Positions 17,588 through 26,477 of a stretch of 64,000 nt of DNA are shown here, in pieces. Position 1 is the first letter of the stretch, and each line of letters opens with the position of its first letter. Origin of the DNA: Pseudomonas sp. PH1b (GTDB lineage Bacteria; Pseudomonadota; Gammaproteobacteria; Pseudomonadales; Pseudomonadaceae); NCBI RefSeq assembly GCF_000633395.1, contig NZ_AYMU01000020.1, positions 372,001-436,000 of the forward strand. The letters run 5' to 3'. The position numbers and the translations under genes were made by a program. The notes beneath the pieces are model-generated. The model was given only the letters and a program-made list of their open reading frames with translations. It made no database searches and had not been told where the DNA came from.

Positions 17588-18565
17588 TCAGGGCTGGGTG
17601 TCGGATTTGGCGACCACGGTCACCCACCAAGGGGCGTGGCGTTCAATCTTCACCGGCAGGGTCGGCAGCAGGGCATCGAGTGCCAGGTCCGGGTCCTGCA
17701 GCGGGAAGCTGCCGGTGATGCGCAAGTCGGCAATGTTCCCTGCGACCCCCAGGTAACCGCGACGATAGCGTCCCAGTTCGTTGATCAGGTCGCCGAGGCG
17801 GGCGTTGTCCACCACCAGCATGCCGCGGGTCCAGGCGTCGGCCCCGGGGCCCAGAGCCTGCAGTGAGCCCAGGCCGTCCTGGCGCATCAGCACCTGCTGG
17901 CCTGCCTTGAAGACTTGCTCGTCCTGGCCGGCTTGCGGCCGCGCGGCCACCGCCGATTGCAGCACGCCGAGGCGGGTGCCCTGGTCTTCACGCTTGACCA
18001 GGAACCGCGTGCCCAGGGCGCGCATCCGGCCATCGCGGGTCTCGACGATGAACGGACGGCTGTCGTTGTGCCCGGTCTCGATGAGAATCTCGCCTTCTTG
18101 CAGAACGATTCGTCGCTGCTGCTCATCGAAGCGCACATCCAGTGCACTGTGGGTATTGAGATTGATCACCGTGCCATCGGACAGGTGCAGGGTGCGCTGT
18201 TCGCCGGTGGCGGTGCGCTGGTCGGCCAGCCAGTAATCCACCGGCAGGTAACGCTCCCCGGCAAACAGGGCCAGGCCGGCCACCAGCACAATGCTGGCGA
18301 CCCCACGACCGAGTTTGCGTACGCGCCGGCGCAGCCCCTCGCGCGATTGCAGCAAGGCACTCCGCGCCGGGCCCGAAGCCACGCTGAAGCGTTGATCAAG
18401 CATGCCCAACTGGCGCCAGGCCCGTGCGTGTTCCTCGTGGGCCGCGTGCCACTTGGCGAATTCCTCGCGCTCCAGCGCACTGCCGCCGCCATCCAGCGAC
18501 AACTGCCAGGCGATGGCGGCGTCCAGGACCCGGGCAGACACCGGCTTGGAACTGATAGGGGTCAT
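17588..18565 (-). CDS. foxR: FecR/FoxR-family anti-sigma regulator
   Basis: 325 residues. N-terminal cytoplasmic anti-sigma domain (AIAWQLSLDGGGSALEREEFAKWHAAHEEHARAW), one transmembrane helix near 88-103 and a periplasmic FecR domain that receives the signal from the receptor STN domain. The family self-cleaves at a Gly-Thr bond; the matching ALGTRF motif is here at Gly185-Thr186. The start overlaps the sigma stop by 4 bp. A ~226-bp gap to the receptor gene holds the receptor promoter. Confidence 0.85.
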   Translation of the reverse strand: MTPISSKPVSARVLDAAIAWQLSLDGGGSALEREEFAKWHAAHEEHARAWRQLGMLDQRFSVASGPARSALLQSREGLRRRVRKLGRGVASIVLVAGLALFAGERYLPVDYWLADQRTATGEQRTLHLSDGTVINLNTHSALDVRFDEQQRRIVLQEGEILIETGHNDSRPFIVETRDGRMRALGTRFLVKREDQGTRLGVLQSAVAARPQAGQDEQVFKAGQQVLMRQDGLGSLQALGPGADAWTRGMLVVDNARLGDLINELGRYRRGYLGVAGNIADLRITGSFPLQDPDLALDALLPTLPVKIERHAPWWVTVVAKSDTQP

Positions 18566-19080
18566 ACCGGCTCCCCGTACAGGGCGATATAGCACTGGCG
18601 GATGCCCTGAGCCAGGTACTGGCGCACCCTGGGCACCGAGACCCCGAGGCGCTCGGCGATCTCGGCGTGGCTCAAGCCGTCGAGGCGGTTATAGAGGAAG
18701 GCGGCCCGGGCCTTGCTGGACAGCTTGCCCAGCAGGCGGTCGATGGCCTTGAGGTCTTCGAGGATCATCTGCTGTTCTTCCGGCGACGGTTGTTCGCCTT
18801 CCGGGATCAGCATCAGCTCACTGAGGTAGGCCTGTTCCAGCGCGGCGCGGCGGAAGTAGTCGAACAGCAGGCCCTTGGCAATCGCCACCAGAAAGGCTCG
18901 TGGCTCCCGCGGCGCCTTGAGTTCGTCGCGGCCCAGCAGGCGCACGAAAGTGTCCTGGCTCAGGTCTTCGGCCCGCTGCGCGCAAGCCACGTTGCGCCGC
19001 AGCCAGGCCAATAGCCAGACACGATGGTCGCGGTACAACGCACCAACCAGCTCATTGTGAGGGCTTTGGACTGACGACAA
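18562..19080 (-). CDS. foxI: Iron-responsive ECF sigma factor (FoxI/FecI-like)
   Basis: 172 residues, the length usual for iron-starvation sigma factors. Region 2 (ALYRDHRVWLLAWLRRNVACAQRAEDLSQDTFVRLLGRDE) and region 4 helix-turn-helix (GLSHAEIAERLGVSVPRVRQYLAQGIRQCYIALYG) are clear. Coupled to the FecR-like gene. A Fur-box-like sequence sits 27-45 bp upstream of the start, so expression is expected only in low iron. Confidence 0.87.
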   Translation of the reverse strand: MSSVQSPHNELVGALYRDHRVWLLAWLRRNVACAQRAEDLSQDTFVRLLGRDELKAPREPRAFLVAIAKGLLFDYFRRAALEQAYLSELMLIPEGEQPSPEEQQMILEDLKAIDRLLGKLSSKARAAFLYNRLDGLSHAEIAERLGVSVPRVRQYLAQGIRQCYIALYGEPV

Positions 19081-19106
19081 CGGAACTCACCAATCGAGAA
19101 GTTTAA

Positions 19107-19125
19107 ACTAACGAGAATTATTCGC
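19107..19125 (-). promoter_or_regulatory. Fur box of the foxI-like sigma gene
   Basis: On the minus strand the core reads CGAATAATTCTCGTTAGTT, close to the AATAATTCTCATT core of Fur boxes in front of Pseudomonas iron-starvation sigma genes. Location directly upstream of the sigma start supports it. Confidence 0.7.
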
Positions 19126-19227
19126 GATTGTCGCAGAGGCGAAACAGTGGCGCAATTGACGCTGGTCGGCTGCCTTGCTGCTGACGCTGGCGGGTGTTGC
19201 AGACTTTTGTCTGAAGAGGACGCCCGT

Positions 19228-19363
19228 TGTGGCGAGGGCGCTTGCTCCCGTTGGCCTGCGTAGCACGGCCAAGGCCCGGGGTCAGTTGGATTCGGGACTC
19301 AGGTTTACCGCCGCGGCGCGCCGGGGCAGCGGTCGAGCGAGGGCGAGCAAGCGCCCTCGCCAC
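19228..19363. repeat. REPIN (paired inverted REP elements)
   Basis: A forward REP (TGTGGCGAGGGCGCTTGCTC, 19228-19247, continuing to 19250) and an inverted copy (GGGCGAGCAAGCGCCCTCGC, 19341-19360, continuing to 19363) are separated by 90 bp, the layout of a REPIN mobilised by a RAYT transposase. It fills most of the gap between the iron locus and the exonuclease gene. Confidence 0.75.
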
Positions 19364-19387
19364 AGGAGCTTGCGCCACAGCTGTGGG

Positions 19388-20095
19388 TCAGAACGAAGGT
19401 GCCTGCTGCCGACGTTTCCACTGGCCCAGGCGCTGCTGCAGGTTCAAGGGACTGTGGATCTGCTGTTGGCGCGCCCGATGGAACAGGATCAGCGCCAGCT
19501 CCGCCGTGGCCAGGGCGTCGGCCGCCGCGTGGTGCCGCTCCACCACCTGCAGCTTGAACCACTGGGTCCAGTCATCCAGCCCGGCTTCGCGGATATTGGC
19601 CTGGGGGCACAGCAAGGGCGCCATGTCCGCCACATCGAGGAAGTGGTGCTGCAGGCGATAGCCCAGGCTGTCCTTGAGTGCCCGGCCGAGCATGTGCTGG
19701 TCGAATGGGGCGTGAAAGGCCAGCAACGGGCTGTCGCCGACGAACTCCATGAAGTCCAGCAGGGCCTCCACCGGGTCGCAGCCGGCGGCGATGGCGCTGG
19801 GGCCCAGGCCATGGATCAGCACACTGGGGCTCAACTTGTGCCCCGCGCGCTGCAGAGTGCGTTCGAACTGCTGGCTGAAATCGATGGCGCCGTCCTCGAT
19901 CACCACGGCGCCAATGGACAGCACCTGGTCACGGTTGAGGTTGAGGCCGGTGGTTTCCACATCCACCACCACCCAGCGCTGCTCGCGCAGGCTGCATTCG
20001 CTCAGTTCGGCATAGGCCGGCAGGCAGTCGCGGCGCAGTTGCTGTTGCGTGGTCAGGGCGCTGACCGCAGGACGGAGCCAGGCAAACAGGCTCAT
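19388..20095 (-). CDS. DEDDh 3'-5' exonuclease (DnaQ-like)
   Basis: 235 residues with an RNase T/DnaQ exonuclease domain: Exo I VDVETTGL (Asp45, Glu47), Exo II in LLAFHAPFDQHM, Exo III H-AAADALATAEL, hence the DEDDh subclass. It starts in a 4-bp overlap with the upstream DUF294 signalling gene, a pairing conserved in many gamma-proteobacteria. It is too short to be the replicative epsilon subunit of the main polymerase. Role unknown. Confidence 0.87.
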   Translation of the reverse strand: MSLFAWLRPAVSALTTQQQLRRDCLPAYAELSECSLREQRWVVVDVETTGLNLNRDQVLSIGAVVIEDGAIDFSQQFERTLQRAGHKLSPSVLIHGLGPSAIAAGCDPVEALLDFMEFVGDSPLLAFHAPFDQHMLGRALKDSLGYRLQHHFLDVADMAPLLCPQANIREAGLDDWTQWFKLQVVERHHAAADALATAELALILFHRARQQQIHSPLNLQQRLGQWKRRQQAPSF

Positions 20096-22026
20096 AGCTG
20101 GTACCGCAGGGCCAGGCTGCTTTGCAGGCGCTGGGCCTGGCGCAGGGATTCTCGCAGGATGCGCCGGTCCAGGTGGTTGAGGCTGTCGGGATCGACCCGA
20201 TTGGAATAGGGCTGGTTCTCCCGGGTCTGGCGCTGGTGCTGTTGCATGCGGGTCTGCTGGATGAAGTGGTAGGCCTCTTCATAGGCGGCGCCGTCCAGGG
20301 GCTCGATGACCTGCCTGGAAACCAGCTGGCGCAGGCGCTCCAGGGTATTGATCGCGCCGATGCCGTTGGCCAGGGCCAGCAGCCGGGCGCCGTCGACAAA
20401 GGGCGTGAGGCCCTGGACCTTGAGGTCAAGGGTGGCTTTCTCGCCGTTCTTCCTGGCCAGGACGAACTCGCGGAAACGCCCCACGGGCGGGCGCTGGCGC
20501 AGGGCATTTTCCGCCATCATGCGTTGGAACAGGCGGTTGTCCGCGACCTGGTCGAGGATGCCCCGGCGCAATTGCTCGGTGCTTTGTTCGTCGCCCCAGA
20601 CCACCCGCAGGTCGAAGTAGATGCTCGACCCCAGCAGGTTCTCCGGGGTCGCCTCGCGGATGAAGGCGGCAAAGCGTCGGGCCCATTCGGCACGGGACAG
20701 ACACAGCTCGGGGTTGCCGGCCATGATGTTGCCCTTGCACAGGGTGAAGCCGCACAGCGCCAGGCTCTGGTTGATCTGTTGCGCCAGGGGCAGCAGCTTG
20801 CCGCGGACCTCTGCGGCGTGGGCCGCGTCTCGGGCCTCGAACAGGATGCCGTTGTCCTGGTCGGTGTGCAGGGTCTGTTCGCGCCGGCCTTCACTGCCGA
20901 AGCACAGCCAGGTGAAGGGCACGCCGGGGTCGCCCTTGTCGGCCAGGGTCAGTTCGATCACCCGGCACACGGTGTGGTCGTTGAGCAGGGTGATGATGTG
21001 GGTGATCTGGGTCGACGAAGCGCCGTGGGCCAGCATGCGCTCCACCAACTGGCCGATCTCGCCCCGCAGGGCCACCAGGTGTTCGACCCGTGGCGCATTG
21101 CGGATAGTGCGCGCCAGGTGCACCAGGTCGACCCGTTGCAAGGAAAAAAGATCGCGTTCGGACACCACGCCGCACAGGCGCTGTTCCTTGACCAGGCAGA
21201 CGTGGGCGATGTGTCGCTCGGTCATGGCGATGGCGGCGTCGAAGGCGCTGTGGTCGGGGCTGAGGAAGAACGGCGCCTGGGTCATGTGCCGCTCGATCGG
21301 CTGGTTGAGGTCCTGGGTGCCGTCGGCCACCACCTGGCGTAGATCGCGCAGGGTGAAGATGCCCAGGGGCGCCTTGCGTTCGTCCACCACCACGATGCTG
21401 CCCACTTGCTGCTCGTGCATCTGCGCCACGGCTTCACGCAGGGGAGTCTGCGGGCTGCAGGCCACCGGGTGGCGCATGGCCAATTCACCGAGGCGGGTGT
21501 TCAGCGAGTATTGGGTGCCGAGGGTTTCCACGGCCTTCTGCTTGACCTGCTGGTTGACCTGATCCAGCAGGCTACTGACACCGCGCAGGGCAAAGTCGCG
21601 AAATTCCGCAGACAGGGCGAACAGCTTGATGAAGGCGCCCTTGTTCAGTTGCAGGCAGAAGGTGTCTTCGGCGGCCCGGTGCTCGGTGCGGGTCGCTCGC
21701 TCTCCGAGCAGCGCGGCCAGGGGAAAGCACTCGCCGGTGGTGATTTCGAAGGTGGTTTCGGTGCTGCCCTTGGCGGCGTGGGTGCGTTCGCCCACCACAC
21801 GGCCCTGCTTGACGATGTAGAAGTGCTCAACCGGTCCGTCGGCAGGCTTGATGATGCTGTCGCCCGGACCGTAGAAACGCAGTTGGCATTGTTCCACCAG
21901 ATAGGCCAGGTGCAGGTTCTCCATCTGGTTGAAGGGCGGGAACCGCTGCAGGAACTGAACGGTCCCTTGAATGTTCTGCAACACCGCGGTCTTCCCGGCC
22001 TGGATGAAGGCGTCCGTTTTATTCAT
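20092..22026 (-). CDS. cNMP-binding / CBS / DUF294 nucleotidyltransferase-like protein
   Basis: 644 residues starting ATG at 22026. Order: cyclic-nucleotide-binding domain (~25-140, FYIVKQGRVVGE), two CBS domains (~183-235 and ~248-300), DUF294 nucleotidyltransferase-like domain with FGSEGRREQT (376-385) and the metal pair Asp389/Asp391, and a helical DUF294 C-terminal substrate-binding domain. The set resembles the uridylyltransferase GlnD core, so nucleotidyl transfer to a protein is plausible. Coupled to the exonuclease gene. Confidence 0.87.
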   Translation of the reverse strand: MNKTDAFIQAGKTAVLQNIQGTVQFLQRFPPFNQMENLHLAYLVEQCQLRFYGPGDSIIKPADGPVEHFYIVKQGRVVGERTHAAKGSTETTFEITTGECFPLAALLGERATRTEHRAAEDTFCLQLNKGAFIKLFALSAEFRDFALRGVSSLLDQVNQQVKQKAVETLGTQYSLNTRLGELAMRHPVACSPQTPLREAVAQMHEQQVGSIVVVDERKAPLGIFTLRDLRQVVADGTQDLNQPIERHMTQAPFFLSPDHSAFDAAIAMTERHIAHVCLVKEQRLCGVVSERDLFSLQRVDLVHLARTIRNAPRVEHLVALRGEIGQLVERMLAHGASSTQITHIITLLNDHTVCRVIELTLADKGDPGVPFTWLCFGSEGRREQTLHTDQDNGILFEARDAAHAAEVRGKLLPLAQQINQSLALCGFTLCKGNIMAGNPELCLSRAEWARRFAAFIREATPENLLGSSIYFDLRVVWGDEQSTEQLRRGILDQVADNRLFQRMMAENALRQRPPVGRFREFVLARKNGEKATLDLKVQGLTPFVDGARLLALANGIGAINTLERLRQLVSRQVIEPLDGAAYEEAYHFIQQTRMQQHQRQTRENQPYSNRVDPDSLNHLDRRILRESLRQAQRLQSSLALRYQL

Positions 22027-22478
22027 AACGATTACCGCAGTCTTTTTGGATTTGTTGTGGTCGTATCGCAGCCATGGTCGGTCCCCCTGCCTGGGGTGCC
22101 CATTGGACGTAAGTCTAGGTCCACGGGTTAAACGCTCGGGGCCCCGAGCGTGGGGTGTTGAAAACAGCCCGGGAGGCGAGTTTGAGCGACAGGCAGAGGG
22201 GGGATTTGCCGGTCGCGGACGGGTTTCCGGCATTCTTCGCCAACGTGGATGGGCCACGACCCTGCTGGCTGTTACCGCCATGGATTGGCGTGTCTTGCCT
22301 GATGATGCCCGGCCAGTTTGCGCAGCGCGGCCATTTGGCTTTGAACCGCCTGCGATCAATGCAAAAAAGCTCTGATCAAGACTCTTGGAAATTTTTCCGA
22401 CGAAGTGCACATTGGAGGCCTGCTTAGCGATGTCTGACCACTGTGCTAGGGGATTGAACTGTTCATGTAGAGAAATGT
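22027..22478. other. Divergent intergenic region with 20-bp palindrome
   Basis: About 450 bp between the DUF294 gene and the response regulator. The clear structure in it is a perfect 20-bp palindrome at 22132-22151 (ACGCTCGGGGCCCCGAGCGT). A weaker GGAC...GTCC repeat lies just before it. No convincing gene. Confidence 0.5.
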
Positions 22479-22925
22479 ATGCCCGACCACGATATTTTGA
22501 GTGATGCCGAGCGCGAGGCGCTGAGTGCGGTCATGCTGGAGCCCGATCTACCAGCCCAGCGGGTATTGATCGCTGATGACGACAAGGATGCACGGGAGTT
22601 GCTGGCGGAGATTCTCGGCCTGGATGGTATCCGTTGCATCACGGCCGCCAGTGGCAAGGCTGCACTTGAATTACTCGAATCGAACAAGTCCATCGGCCTG
22701 CTGATCACCGATCTGCGCATGGCCCCCTGCAGCGGCCTGGACCTGATCCGCCAGGTGCGCGAATCGGAACGGGCAGCGTTGCCGATCATCATCATTTCCG
22801 GCGATGCCGATGTGCGTGACGCCATCGCCGCCATGCACCTGAGCGTGGTGGATTTCCTGCTCAAGCCCATCGATACCAGCAAGCTGCTGGCGCTGGTGAA
22901 ACACGAATTGGGCGTGGTCCTGTAG
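22479..22925 (+). CDS. Single-domain response regulator
   Basis: 148 residues: a ~28-residue N-terminal extension and one receiver domain with acidic residues in IADDDKD (33-35), phospho-acceptor Asp78 (LLITDLRM), the conserved Ser in IIISGDA and Lys in LLKPID. There is no output domain. No cognate kinase is encoded nearby, so the partner is unknown. Followed by a bidirectional terminator shared with glcB. Confidence 0.85.
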   Translation: MPDHDILSDAEREALSAVMLEPDLPAQRVLIADDDKDARELLAEILGLDGIRCITAASGKAALELLESNKSIGLLITDLRMAPCSGLDLIRQVRESERAALPIIIISGDADVRDAIAAMHLSVVDFLLKPIDTSKLLALVKHELGVVL

Positions 22926-23015
22926 CCGCCTTCAGTGTGGCGAGGGAGCCGGGTGGGGCTGTTCTTGAGCCGGGCGGGAGCCTGTGAGCCCTGGGCTGGA
23001 GGGGACAAACCGCAA

Positions 23016-23052
23016 GAAAAAAGCCCCGGTCACTGGACCGGGGCTTTTTTAG
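23016..23052 (-). terminator. Bidirectional terminator between response regulator and glcB
   Basis: Perfect stem AAAAAAGCCCCGGTC / GACCGGGGCTTTTTT with flanking A and T runs, 10 bp past the glcB stop. Confidence 0.9.
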
Positions 23053-23061
23053 TGGCGCAGG

Positions 23062-25239
23062 TTACAGGCCGTTCTTGGCCTTGAACTCGCGACGACGACG
23101 GTGCAGCACCGGCTCGGTGTATCCGTTGGGCTGCTGGGTGCCCTCGATCACCAGTTCGACCGCCGCCTGGAAGGCGATGTTGCTGTCGAAGTTCGGTGCC
23201 AGCGGACGGTACAGCGCGTCGCCGGCGTTCTGCCGGTCAACCACCGGGGCCATGCGCTTGAGGCTTTCCATCACCTGGGCCTCGGTGACGATGCCGTGGC
23301 GCAGCCAGTTGGCGATGTGCTGGCTGGAAATGCGCAGGGTCGCGCGGTCTTCCATCAGGCCGACATCGTTGATGTCCGGCACTTTCGAGCAACCCACGCC
23401 CTGGTCGATCCAGCGCACCACGTAGCCGAGAATGCCCTGGGCGTTGTTGTCCAGTTCGTTCTTGATCTGCTCTGCCGACCAGTCCGGGTTGACGGCCAGG
23501 GGGATGGTCAGGATGTCGTCCACCGAAGCGCGGGGGCGCTTGGCCAGTTCGGCCTGGCGGGCGAACACGTCGACCTTGTGGTAGTGCAGTACGTGCAGGG
23601 CTGCTGCGGTCGGCGACGGTACCCAGGCGGTGTTGGCGCCGGCCAATGGGTGAGCGATCTTCTGCTCGAGCATGGCGGCCATCAGGTCCGGCATGGCCCA
23701 CATGCCCTTGCCGATCTGGGCGCGGCCTTGCAGGCCGGTGGCCAGGCCGATGTCGACGTTCCAGTTCTCGTAGGCGCCGATCCACTTCTCGGCCTTCATG
23801 TCGGCCTTGCGCACCATCGGGCCGGCCTCCATGGAGGTGTGGATCTCGTCGCCGGTGCGATCGAGGAAGCCGGTGTTGATGAACACCACGCGCTCGCTGG
23901 CCGCCTTGATGCAGGCCTTGAGGTTGACCGTGGTGCGGCGCTCCTCGTCCATGATCCCGACTTTAAGGGTGTTGCGTGGCAGGTTCAGCACCTCTTCGAT
24001 GCGACCGAACAGCTCGTTGGTGAACGCCGCTTCTTCAGGGCCGTGCATCTTCGGCTTGACGATGTACACCGAACCGGTGCGGCTGTTCCTGCGCGAGGTG
24101 CTGCCGTTGAGGTTGTGGATCGCCGCGAGGCTGGTGACCAGGCCATCGAGGATGCCTTCCGGCACTTCGTTGCCGTTTTTGTCGAGGATCGCGTCGTTGG
24201 TCATCAGGTGACCAACGTTGCGCACGAACAGCAAAGAGCGGCCGTGCAGCTTCACCGGCGAACCGTCGACGCCGGTGTATTCGCGGTCGGCGTTCATGGT
24301 GCGGGTGAAGGACTTGCCACCCTTGGACACTTCTTCCGCCAGGTCGCCTTTCATCAGGCCGAGCCAGTTGCGGTAGATCACCACCTTGTCATCGGCATCG
24401 ACTGCGGCGACCGAGTCTTCGCAGTCCATGATGGTGGTCAGGGCCGCTTCCATCAGCAGGTCCTTGACCCCGGCTGCATCGGTCTGGCCGACCGGGCTCT
24501 GGGCGTCGATCTGGATCTCGAAGTGCAGGCCGTTGTGCTTGAGCAGGATCGCGGTCGGGGCCGCGGCGTCGCCCTGGTAGCCGATCAGCTGGGCATCGTC
24601 GCGCAGGCCGCTGTTGGTGCCGCCCTTGAGGCCGACCACCAGCTTGCCGGCGACGATCTTGTAGCTCACCGAGCCAACGTGGGAACCGGCGGCCAGCGGC
24701 GCGGACTCATCGAGGAAGGCGCGGGCGAAGGCGATGACCTTGTCGCCGCGAACCTTGTTGTAGCCTTTGCCTTTTTCCGCGCCATCGGCTTCGCTGATCG
24801 CGTCGGTGCCGTACAGCGCATCGTACAGCGAGCCCCAGCGGGCGTTGGAAGCGTTGAGGGCGAAGCGCGCATTCATCACCGGCACCACCAGCTGCGGGCC
24901 GGCCATGCGGGCAATTTCTTCGTCGACGTTCTGGGTGGTGGCCTGGAAGTCCGCGGCTTCTGGCAGCAGGTAGCCGATGTCTTGGAGGAAAGCTTTGTAG
25001 GCCACGGCGTCATGGGCCTGGCCGGCGCGGGACTGGTGCCAGGCATCGATCCGCGCCTGGAAATCATCGCGTTTGGCGAGTAGGGCTTTGTTCTTCGGTG
25101 CCAGGTCGTGAATGACCTTGTCGGCTCCGGCCCAGAACGCGTCGGCGGTGAGGCCGGTACCGGGAATGGCTTCGTTGTTCACGAAGTCGAACAGGACTCT
25201 GGCGACCTGCAGGCCACCGACTTGAACGTGTTCAGTCAT
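23062..25239 (-). CDS. glcB: Malate synthase G
   Basis: 725-residue malate synthase condensing glyoxylate with acetyl-CoA to malate, part of the glyoxylate/glycolate pathway. The ATG at 25239 gives MTEHVQVGGLQVARVLFDFVN, the usual N-terminus. Conserved MDCEDSVAAVDADDK, RTGSVYIVKPKMHGP, VGIMDEERRTTVNLKAC and AWVPSPTAAALHVLHYHKVDV confirm isoform G (long form) rather than AceB. It stands alone, away from glcDEF. Confidence 0.97.
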   Translation of the reverse strand: MTEHVQVGGLQVARVLFDFVNNEAIPGTGLTADAFWAGADKVIHDLAPKNKALLAKRDDFQARIDAWHQSRAGQAHDAVAYKAFLQDIGYLLPEAADFQATTQNVDEEIARMAGPQLVVPVMNARFALNASNARWGSLYDALYGTDAISEADGAEKGKGYNKVRGDKVIAFARAFLDESAPLAAGSHVGSVSYKIVAGKLVVGLKGGTNSGLRDDAQLIGYQGDAAAPTAILLKHNGLHFEIQIDAQSPVGQTDAAGVKDLLMEAALTTIMDCEDSVAAVDADDKVVIYRNWLGLMKGDLAEEVSKGGKSFTRTMNADREYTGVDGSPVKLHGRSLLFVRNVGHLMTNDAILDKNGNEVPEGILDGLVTSLAAIHNLNGSTSRRNSRTGSVYIVKPKMHGPEEAAFTNELFGRIEEVLNLPRNTLKVGIMDEERRTTVNLKACIKAASERVVFINTGFLDRTGDEIHTSMEAGPMVRKADMKAEKWIGAYENWNVDIGLATGLQGRAQIGKGMWAMPDLMAAMLEQKIAHPLAGANTAWVPSPTAAALHVLHYHKVDVFARQAELAKRPRASVDDILTIPLAVNPDWSAEQIKNELDNNAQGILGYVVRWIDQGVGCSKVPDINDVGLMEDRATLRISSQHIANWLRHGIVTEAQVMESLKRMAPVVDRQNAGDALYRPLAPNFDSNIAFQAAVELVIEGTQQPNGYTEPVLHRRRREFKAKNGL

Positions 25240-25733
25240 TGCTTGCCTCACTCTGCTCAGCTATTTCGCTTTTCAGCTCTTCAAATTAACAATGAAGCCG
25301 GCGGCCATTTAAAGCACAACCCTGTTCACCAGTACATGCCATTGCGGGCGGCTGGGTCCTTCCAATCAACGGCGGAGCCTTGCTGATGGGCGTTGCGGGG
25401 GTTGCGGTCAGGCCTTGGCGGACATCGTTCCAACGTTATGTAGTGCGCGCTGCGGCATACTACATGATGAACTGCGGTTGTGAAAATCAGACTAAATACG
25501 TCGTTCCGCGACTCGGGAAAGCAGTGCGGTCACGCTGGGGAACGTGATGTTCTCAAAAAACCGGTGGATTGTTCCATATAAATACAAAAAGTTGTACACG
25601 ATTTGTGTTTTACCTCCCTGGCTGAGGTTTTTCCCGGAAGAAGCCGGCTCTGCAGGCCAGTATCCGCAGGACCAGGGCGCGAAGGGCGAGGCTGCCTATA
25701 ATTGCTCTTCCACCATAAATAGAGGGCTGCGCC
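25240..25733. other. Divergent intergenic region between glcB and gcvR-like gene
   Basis: About 490 bp. It contains an inverted repeat ATGTAGT (25438-25444) / ACTACAT (25459-25465) with a 14-nt spacer, and an AT-rich patch with GTTGTACAC near 25590 before the downstream gene. No gene was seen. Confidence 0.5.
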
Positions 25734-26252
25734 ATGGACCATCTCGTTCTCACGGTATTCGCCCCGGACAAGGCCGGACAAGTCGAGCGCATTGCCCAGT
25801 GCATTGCCGAGCATGGCGGCAACTGGCTGGAAAGTCGCCTGTCGCGCATGGCCGGGCAGTTCGCCGGTATCTTGCGAGTCGGGGTGCCCGCCGAAGCCTA
25901 CGATGAGCTGGTGGATGCCCTGCAGGGGCTCTCGGCCCAAGGGATCCGGGTGCTGATTGCCGAAAGCGGTATCGAACAGTCCTGTACCTGGAAACCCATC
26001 GCCATGGAGCTGGTGGGCAATGATCGCCCGGGAATCGTGCGCGATATCACCCGGTTGCTGGCGGAGCAGGGGGTCAACCTGGAACGCCTGGTCACCGAAG
26101 TGCGTCCGGCACCCATGAGCAGCGAACCGCTGTTTCATGCCGAGGCGATTCTGGCAGTGCCCCTCACCCTGTCCCTGGAAGTGCTGCAATCGCGGCTGGA
26201 AACCCTGGCGGATGATTTGATGGTAGAGCTGGTATTGCGCAGCGACGCCTGA
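25734..26252 (+). CDS. gcvR: Glycine cleavage system transcriptional repressor-like ACT protein
   Basis: 172 residues comprising two ACT domains: HLVLTVFAPDKAGQVERIAQCIAEHGGNW... and PIAMELVGNDRPGIVRDITRLLAEQGVNLERL. No DNA-binding domain, so it acts through another protein, as E. coli GcvR does with GcvA, by binding glycine. No gcv genes are adjacent, so the symbol reflects family membership only. Confidence 0.8.
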   Translation: MDHLVLTVFAPDKAGQVERIAQCIAEHGGNWLESRLSRMAGQFAGILRVGVPAEAYDELVDALQGLSAQGIRVLIAESGIEQSCTWKPIAMELVGNDRPGIVRDITRLLAEQGVNLERLVTEVRPAPMSSEPLFHAEAILAVPLTLSLEVLQSRLETLADDLMVELVLRSDA

Positions 26253-26293
26253 TTCCCGCCTTGCGGGTTATCCCGTTAAACCGTGCATGTGCC

Positions 26294-26414
26294 TGTGGAT
26301 AACCTGTAGAGACCCCGCGCCAGCCCACGGCTGTCGGGGGTTACCGGCAACTGATCAAAAAACCGGCAGTTTCAAGGGCTTGTGCACAAATGGCGGGGAT
26401 CAGGTTGTGGATAA
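26294..26414. other. Pair of perfect DnaA boxes in convergent intergenic region
   Basis: TGTGGATAA (complement of the TTATCCACA consensus) occurs at 26294-26302 and 26406-26414 in the same orientation, with a related TGTGCACAA between them, in the 225-bp gap between convergent genes. Function is a guess; see findings. Confidence 0.45.
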
Positions 26415-26477
26415 CCTTGGGAAGAACGGCTGCAGGCCATGAAAGACATGGCCTGTAGAGGGTTGTACGTTTATTGA

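Noticed and set aside
22940..22990. REP-like sequence after the response regulator
   Set aside because: Contains GTGGCGAGGGAGC and a reverse-like half but the palindrome is broken; too degenerate to call.
23101..25083. 660-codon open frame antisense to glcB
   Set aside because: Codon-complement shadow of malate synthase; no ribosome site, no domain.
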